Of a stretch of 64,000 nucleotides of DNA, positions 61,033 to 64,000 are shown piece after piece. This DNA is from Cryomorpha sp963748925 (GTDB lineage Bacteria; Bacteroidota; Bacteroidia; Flavobacteriales_D; Cryomorphaceae): positions 1 through 64,000 of the forward strand of contig CAVVKG010000005.1 of assembly GCA_963748925.1 (NCBI GenBank). Reading direction: 5' to 3'. Made by a program: the position numbers and the translations under genes. Numbering within the stretch: the first letter of the stretch is position 1; each line of letters starts with the position of its first letter. Below the pieces are notes generated by a model. It had not been told where the DNA came from, made no database searches, and saw only the letters and a list, made by a program, of their open reading frames with translations.

Positions 61033-62979
61033 CTACATTTTAGGTTCTTCACTTTTCAAATGTTTTGAAAGAAAGCTTTCCATTGCACCATAGAACTCAA
61101 AACGGTTTTCTTCATTTCTAAAGCCATGACCTTCATTGTCTTTTACAAGATACTCTACCTCTACTCCGCGCTCTTTCATAGCAGCTACCATCTGATCGCT
61201 TTCATCTTTATTAACACGTGGATCCTGTGCGCCCTGAGCGATAAAAAGTGGCTGTACGATTTTGTCGGCATGAAAAACCGGAGATGCATCTTTAAGCATT
61301 GTAGAATCTGCAGGATCCTCAGGGTTTCCGACCATTTCATACATCATTTTTTTATAAGGTTCCCAGTAAGGTGGAATTGTGCCCATAAAGCTAAACAGGT
61401 TTGAAACACCTACGTAGTCAACTCCACAAGCGTAAAGTTCAGGAGTAAAAGTAAGTCCCGCCAAAGTAGCATAGCCACCATAACTCGCTCCATAAATTGC
61501 TATGCGGTCTTTATCGCCAATTCCTTTGTCAACTATCCAGTTAACCCCGTCGGTAATATCGTCTTGCATCTTTTTACCCCATTCGCGGAAGCTGGCCTCC
61601 CAAAAGTCACGGCCATATCCTACAGATCCACGGAAATTCATTTGCAATACGGCGTAACCACGGTTTGCCAGAAACTGAACTTCGGGATTAAAGCCCCAGG
61701 TATCACGAGCCCACGGTCCACCATGTGGATTTACAACCACCGGTAAATTTTTAGCTGTTTCCATGGTGTAGCCTGCCGGCAAAGTAAGATAACCGTGAAT
61801 GGTCAATCCATCTCGCGACTGATATGAGATAGGATTCATTGAAGCCATGTTCTTCTCTTCGATCCACGGAGATGGGTTTGCAATATCGGTAACTTCACCG
61901 GTGGTGCGATCAAACAAATAGTATTCGCCCAATGATTTATCTCCGTAGGTGCGAATAATAAACTTGTCTTCAGCATCATTAGAAGAAGTCATGAAAATTT
62001 CCATTCCGGGAAATTGCTTCTCAAGCTTGGCGAATATCGCCTTGTATTCCTCATCAAAAAAGTGACGTTCTTGCTTCACTCCAGTGTAAGAAGCCGCAAT
62101 AAGTTTCTTGTCTTTCTTGCTGTAATTTAAACCATCTACATCGTATTCATCACTTTTAAAAAGTACCTCTTCTTCTTTGCCTGTTTTGGGATCAAAGATT
62201 ACAATCGCAGCTTTATCGCGTCCAATATTGCTTCCTGCATAGAGTTTCTTATTATCGAATGTGAAAAACTGAGGAGACATTGTTTCCTTGAAATTCGTGG
62301 TAAGAACCGGTTTAAATTCTTCATCTTCAGTATCACGGTATAAAAGCGAAGTATTGACACCATCGCTGGTTGAAGCCACGCGGAGTTTACCCTCATGGTC
62401 AGTCATCCAGCTAGTAATGTTGCCGGGATTTTCGGCTATCATCTCCATTTCACCGGTATTGATATTTAAGCGGTAGGCGTCAAAAATTTGCGGATTACGC
62501 TTGTTTAAACCTACGATCATAAAATCTTTATCATTTTCCAGATCATCAATAATCTGGCTTCGTACTCCTTCCTGTCTGGTAAGTGGGGTAAGATTTTCAC
62601 CATTGGCATCAACTGCTACCAGGTAAAAATTCTCATCTCCATTATCGTCCTTTAGATAGACGATACGGTTATCATTTGCCCAGAAATAGCCTGAGATATC
62701 TCTATCGGTCTGGCCGGTGATTCGGGTAGCTGAATCGCTTCCCACCTCTTTAACATAGATATTCATACGATTCTCCCAGGGAGCCGTATATGAATAGTGT
62801 TTCCCGTCAGGGGATATTTGAAAAGAAGACATTTCGGGATTTTTGAAAAAATCTTCAATGGGTATTTTTGGTACTTCTACGATGGTGTCGGTATTCATTT
62901 CTTTGGTTTCTTTAGAGCCGGAGCAGGACGAAAGGATTACAGTCCCAAAAAGCGCAGCATAAAACAGTGTTTTCTTCAT
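61033..62979 (-). CDS. Prolyl oligopeptidase family S9 lipoprotein
   Basis: About 648 residues from the ATG at 62979, chosen because it begins a lipoprotein signal (KKTLFYAALFGTVILSSCSG, Cys at 20); an upstream start at 63072 would add 31 unlikely residues. N-terminal beta-propeller repeats (FQISPDGKHYSYTAPWENRM, ITGQTDRDISGYFWANDNRI) fill residues 35-380. The catalytic domain has GGPWARDTWGFNPEVQFLAN, the nucleophile in GASYGGYA (about 492), the Asp in GAQDPRVNKDESD and the His in NEGHGFRNEEN. It probably cleaves small peptides after proline or other residues in the periplasm. Confidence 0.92.
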   Translation of the reverse strand: MKKTLFYAALFGTVILSSCSGSKETKEMNTDTIVEVPKIPIEDFFKNPEMSSFQISPDGKHYSYTAPWENRMNIYVKEVGSDSATRITGQTDRDISGYFWANDNRIVYLKDDNGDENFYLVAVDANGENLTPLTRQEGVRSQIIDDLENDKDFMIVGLNKRNPQIFDAYRLNINTGEMEMIAENPGNITSWMTDHEGKLRVASTSDGVNTSLLYRDTEDEEFKPVLTTNFKETMSPQFFTFDNKKLYAGSNIGRDKAAIVIFDPKTGKEEEVLFKSDEYDVDGLNYSKKDKKLIAASYTGVKQERHFFDEEYKAIFAKLEKQFPGMEIFMTSSNDAEDKFIIRTYGDKSLGEYYLFDRTTGEVTDIANPSPWIEEKNMASMNPISYQSRDGLTIHGYLTLPAGYTMETAKNLPVVVNPHGGPWARDTWGFNPEVQFLANRGYAVLQMNFRGSVGYGRDFWEASFREWGKKMQDDITDGVNWIVDKGIGDKDRIAIYGASYGGYATLAGLTFTPELYACGVDYVGVSNLFSFMGTIPPYWEPYKKMMYEMVGNPEDPADSTMLKDASPVFHADKIVQPLFIAQGAQDPRVNKDESDQMVAAMKERGVEVEYLVKDNEGHGFRNEENRFEFYGAMESFLSKHLKSEEPKM

Positions 62980-63103
62980 GGTTTGGTTTTTGCTCCAAAA
63001 ATGACGAAAAAGAATTGTTTGTATTAAAAAAATGTGATAAACGGTTTTAATCCGTTTCAAAGAGCAAAACAAGAAAGAAATTTAATGTGGTCAAAGGTAT
63101 TGC

Positions 63104-63135
63104 TTGAAGAATGGCTAGGATTTACAATAATTTCG
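63104..63135 (+). promoter_or_regulatory. Candidate promoter for the UDG-family gene
   Basis: TTG at 63104-63106, 21 bases, then TAATTTCG at 63128-63135, a near match to the Bacteroidota TTG-N19-21-TAnnTTTG pattern. It lies about 40 bases upstream of the start codon. Confidence 0.4.
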
Positions 63136-63173
63136 CAAATGAGAACATTGAATAAAAAAAGTCCGAATTGGAT

Positions 63174-63749
63174 ATGGAAAAACTCCTGAAAGAAATAAGA
63201 AGTTGCACCATTTGTGCGGAGAGATTGCCACTAGGTCCACGACCGGTTCTTCGCGCCTCAAAGAACAGCAAAGTAATTGTAGTTGGTCAGGCTCCCGGCA
63301 CGAAGGTGCACGCCTCGGGAATTCCGTGGGATGATCGCAGCGGCAAGACTTTGCGGGAGTGGCTTGATGTTTCTGATGCAGATTTCTACAATGCCGAATT
63401 ATTTGGAATTATACCTGCAGGTTTCTGCTACCCCGGCAGGGGAAAAGGCGGTGACCTCCCTCCCATGCCCATTTGTGCACCTACCTGGCACCCCAGACTT
63501 ATTGAGCAAATTGAGGGTGACCCCTTATTTTTGCTAATTGGCCAATATGCGCAGCGATACTACCTGGGAAAGACGATGAAGAAGAATCTGACTGAAACGG
63601 TAGCCCATTATGACGAGTATTTACCAAAATTCTTTCCGCTGCCCCACCCTTCTCCGCGCAACTTGATGTGGCAAAGGCGGAATCCATGGTTTGTTGGGGA
63701 GGTGGTTCCTGCTTTGAAGGAAAAGGTTCATAAGATTGTTTTTCTGTAG
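63174..63749 (+). CDS. Uracil-DNA glycosylase family protein
   Basis: A 191-residue protein from the ATG at 63174. It shows the UDG-superfamily motif 1 VGQAPGTKVHASGIPWDD (about residues 38-56) with SGKTLREWL, the N-terminal cysteines (CTICAERLP) of a shortened iron-sulfur type pattern, and the C-terminal motif LPHPSPRNLMW (about 160), where the His-Pro-S/N-P pattern contacts the DNA backbone. Such small family proteins excise uracil or related bases, but the substrate of this subgroup is not established. Gene stands alone behind the S9 peptidase gene in divergent orientation. Confidence 0.82.
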   Translation: MEKLLKEIRSCTICAERLPLGPRPVLRASKNSKVIVVGQAPGTKVHASGIPWDDRSGKTLREWLDVSDADFYNAELFGIIPAGFCYPGRGKGGDLPPMPICAPTWHPRLIEQIEGDPLFLLIGQYAQRYYLGKTMKKNLTETVAHYDEYLPKFFPLPHPSPRNLMWQRRNPWFVGEVVPALKEKVHKIVFL

Positions 63750-64000
63750 GATTTTTTATCCTGGATAAATCCAAATTAATTGTGTTTGATAGAATAAATT
63801 CATCGCCATTGAAAACTCGATCGAACTGGACTGATAAATTTTTAAATCTTTACGCCTGCACTATTTTTAATACTGATATGGAGACGGTGTTGTTCAATCT
63901 TTTATTTTCTTCTTCCTTTTGTCTTGAAACAAAAGGAACAAAAATTCAAGAGCTAAAAAAAGCTTCTTCCCGCTCTGGAAAAAGCACGATCTCGATCTGA
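63750..64000. other. 3' region with a repeat-like hairpin
   Basis: The end of the window carries a 10-bp perfect hairpin (TTCCTTTTGT at 63913-63922 with ACAAAAGGAA at 63929-63938) followed by CAAAAATTCAAG. I recall this CTTTTGT-loop-ACAAAAG plus AAATTCAAG pattern as a recurrent intergenic sequence in Bacteroidota. It could be a terminator for the UDG-family gene, but it lies 160 bases away. The open frame over it is low-complexity and is not called as a gene. Confidence 0.45.

Noticed and set aside
60887..61093. A plus-strand frame of repeated IIHTF residues
   Set aside because: Same artefact over the second minisatellite, overlapping the S9 gene's end.
63782..64000. A 72-codon frame at the window end
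   Set aside because: Low-complexity sequence over a hairpin repeat; no similarity or start signal.

Overview
The window looks like a chromosomal segment of a free-living, probably marine member of the Bacteroidota, most likely a flavobacterium-like lineage. The evidence is the type IX secretion (T9SS) cargo: a type B (CHU_C, gliding-motility-associated) C-terminal domain on two giant proteins, a type A sorting domain on a third, and a PorP/SprF-like partner. Other pointers are the long-form urocanate hydratase, DUF5362, DUF5522 and DUF808 proteins, a paired LexA-like/DinB locus, and TTG-N19-TAnnTTTG promoters. No prophage, CRISPR array, IS transposase, rRNA or tRNA was recognised.

Layout. 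0-7 kb: a nucleoid-associated protein, a lipocalin-like lipoprotein, a TonB-domain protein, a secreted GH3 enzyme, a DUF808 membrane protein, a ketopantoate-reductase-like enzyme and an unknown membrane protein. 7.2-8.4 kb: repeats, then tex. 10.7-12.6 kb: two small membrane proteins and a decayed lipoprotein gene. 12.6-14.9 kb: an autocleavable-type S24 repressor with a frameshifted dinB, embedded in 7-bp repeats. 15.6-21.3 kb: one tightly coupled operon of ECF sigma factor, putative anti-sigma factor, DUF4097-like adhesin and three tandem paralogous outer-membrane proteins. 21.4-24.3 kb: phenylalanine hydroxylase, alkane monooxygenase, a potassium channel with a zinc ribbon. 24.4-31.1 kb: a 14-repeat HYR surface protein with its SprF-like and OmpA-like partners. 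31.6-34.2 kb: a frameshifted DEAD-box helicase and an acyltransferase. 34.2-35.4 kb: a mosaic of palindromic repeats. 35.5-39.3 kb: two M1 peptidases. 39.4-41.6 kb: lpxD and a SpoIIE-type phosphatase. 41.6-47.5 kb: a surface-polysaccharide operon (ligase/polymerase, chain-length protein, flippase, glycosyltransferase, methyltransferase). 47.6-49.8 kb: DUF5522 protein and hutU. 50-53.3 kb: a frameshifted CHU_C protein and a 44-residue membrane protein. 53.4-56.4 kb: a sulfide/persulfide cluster (MBL-rhodanese, TauE/SafE, Crp/Fnr regulator). 56.5-58.5 kb: response regulator, xseA, xseB. 59-64 kb: a nonsense-broken FG-GAP protein between two copies of a 15-bp minisatellite, an S9 peptidase and a UDG-family protein.

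Two themes stand out. First, five genes are interrupted (lipoprotein, dinB, helicase, CHU_C protein, FG-GAP protein), which is either real decay or assembly error and matters for any reader. Second, simple-sequence and palindromic repeats are unusually dense, sit mostly at the 3' ends of genes, and often start right at a stop codon; one array has entered the dinB reading frame. The most system-like unit is the sigma/anti-sigma/adhesin/triple-barrel operon.
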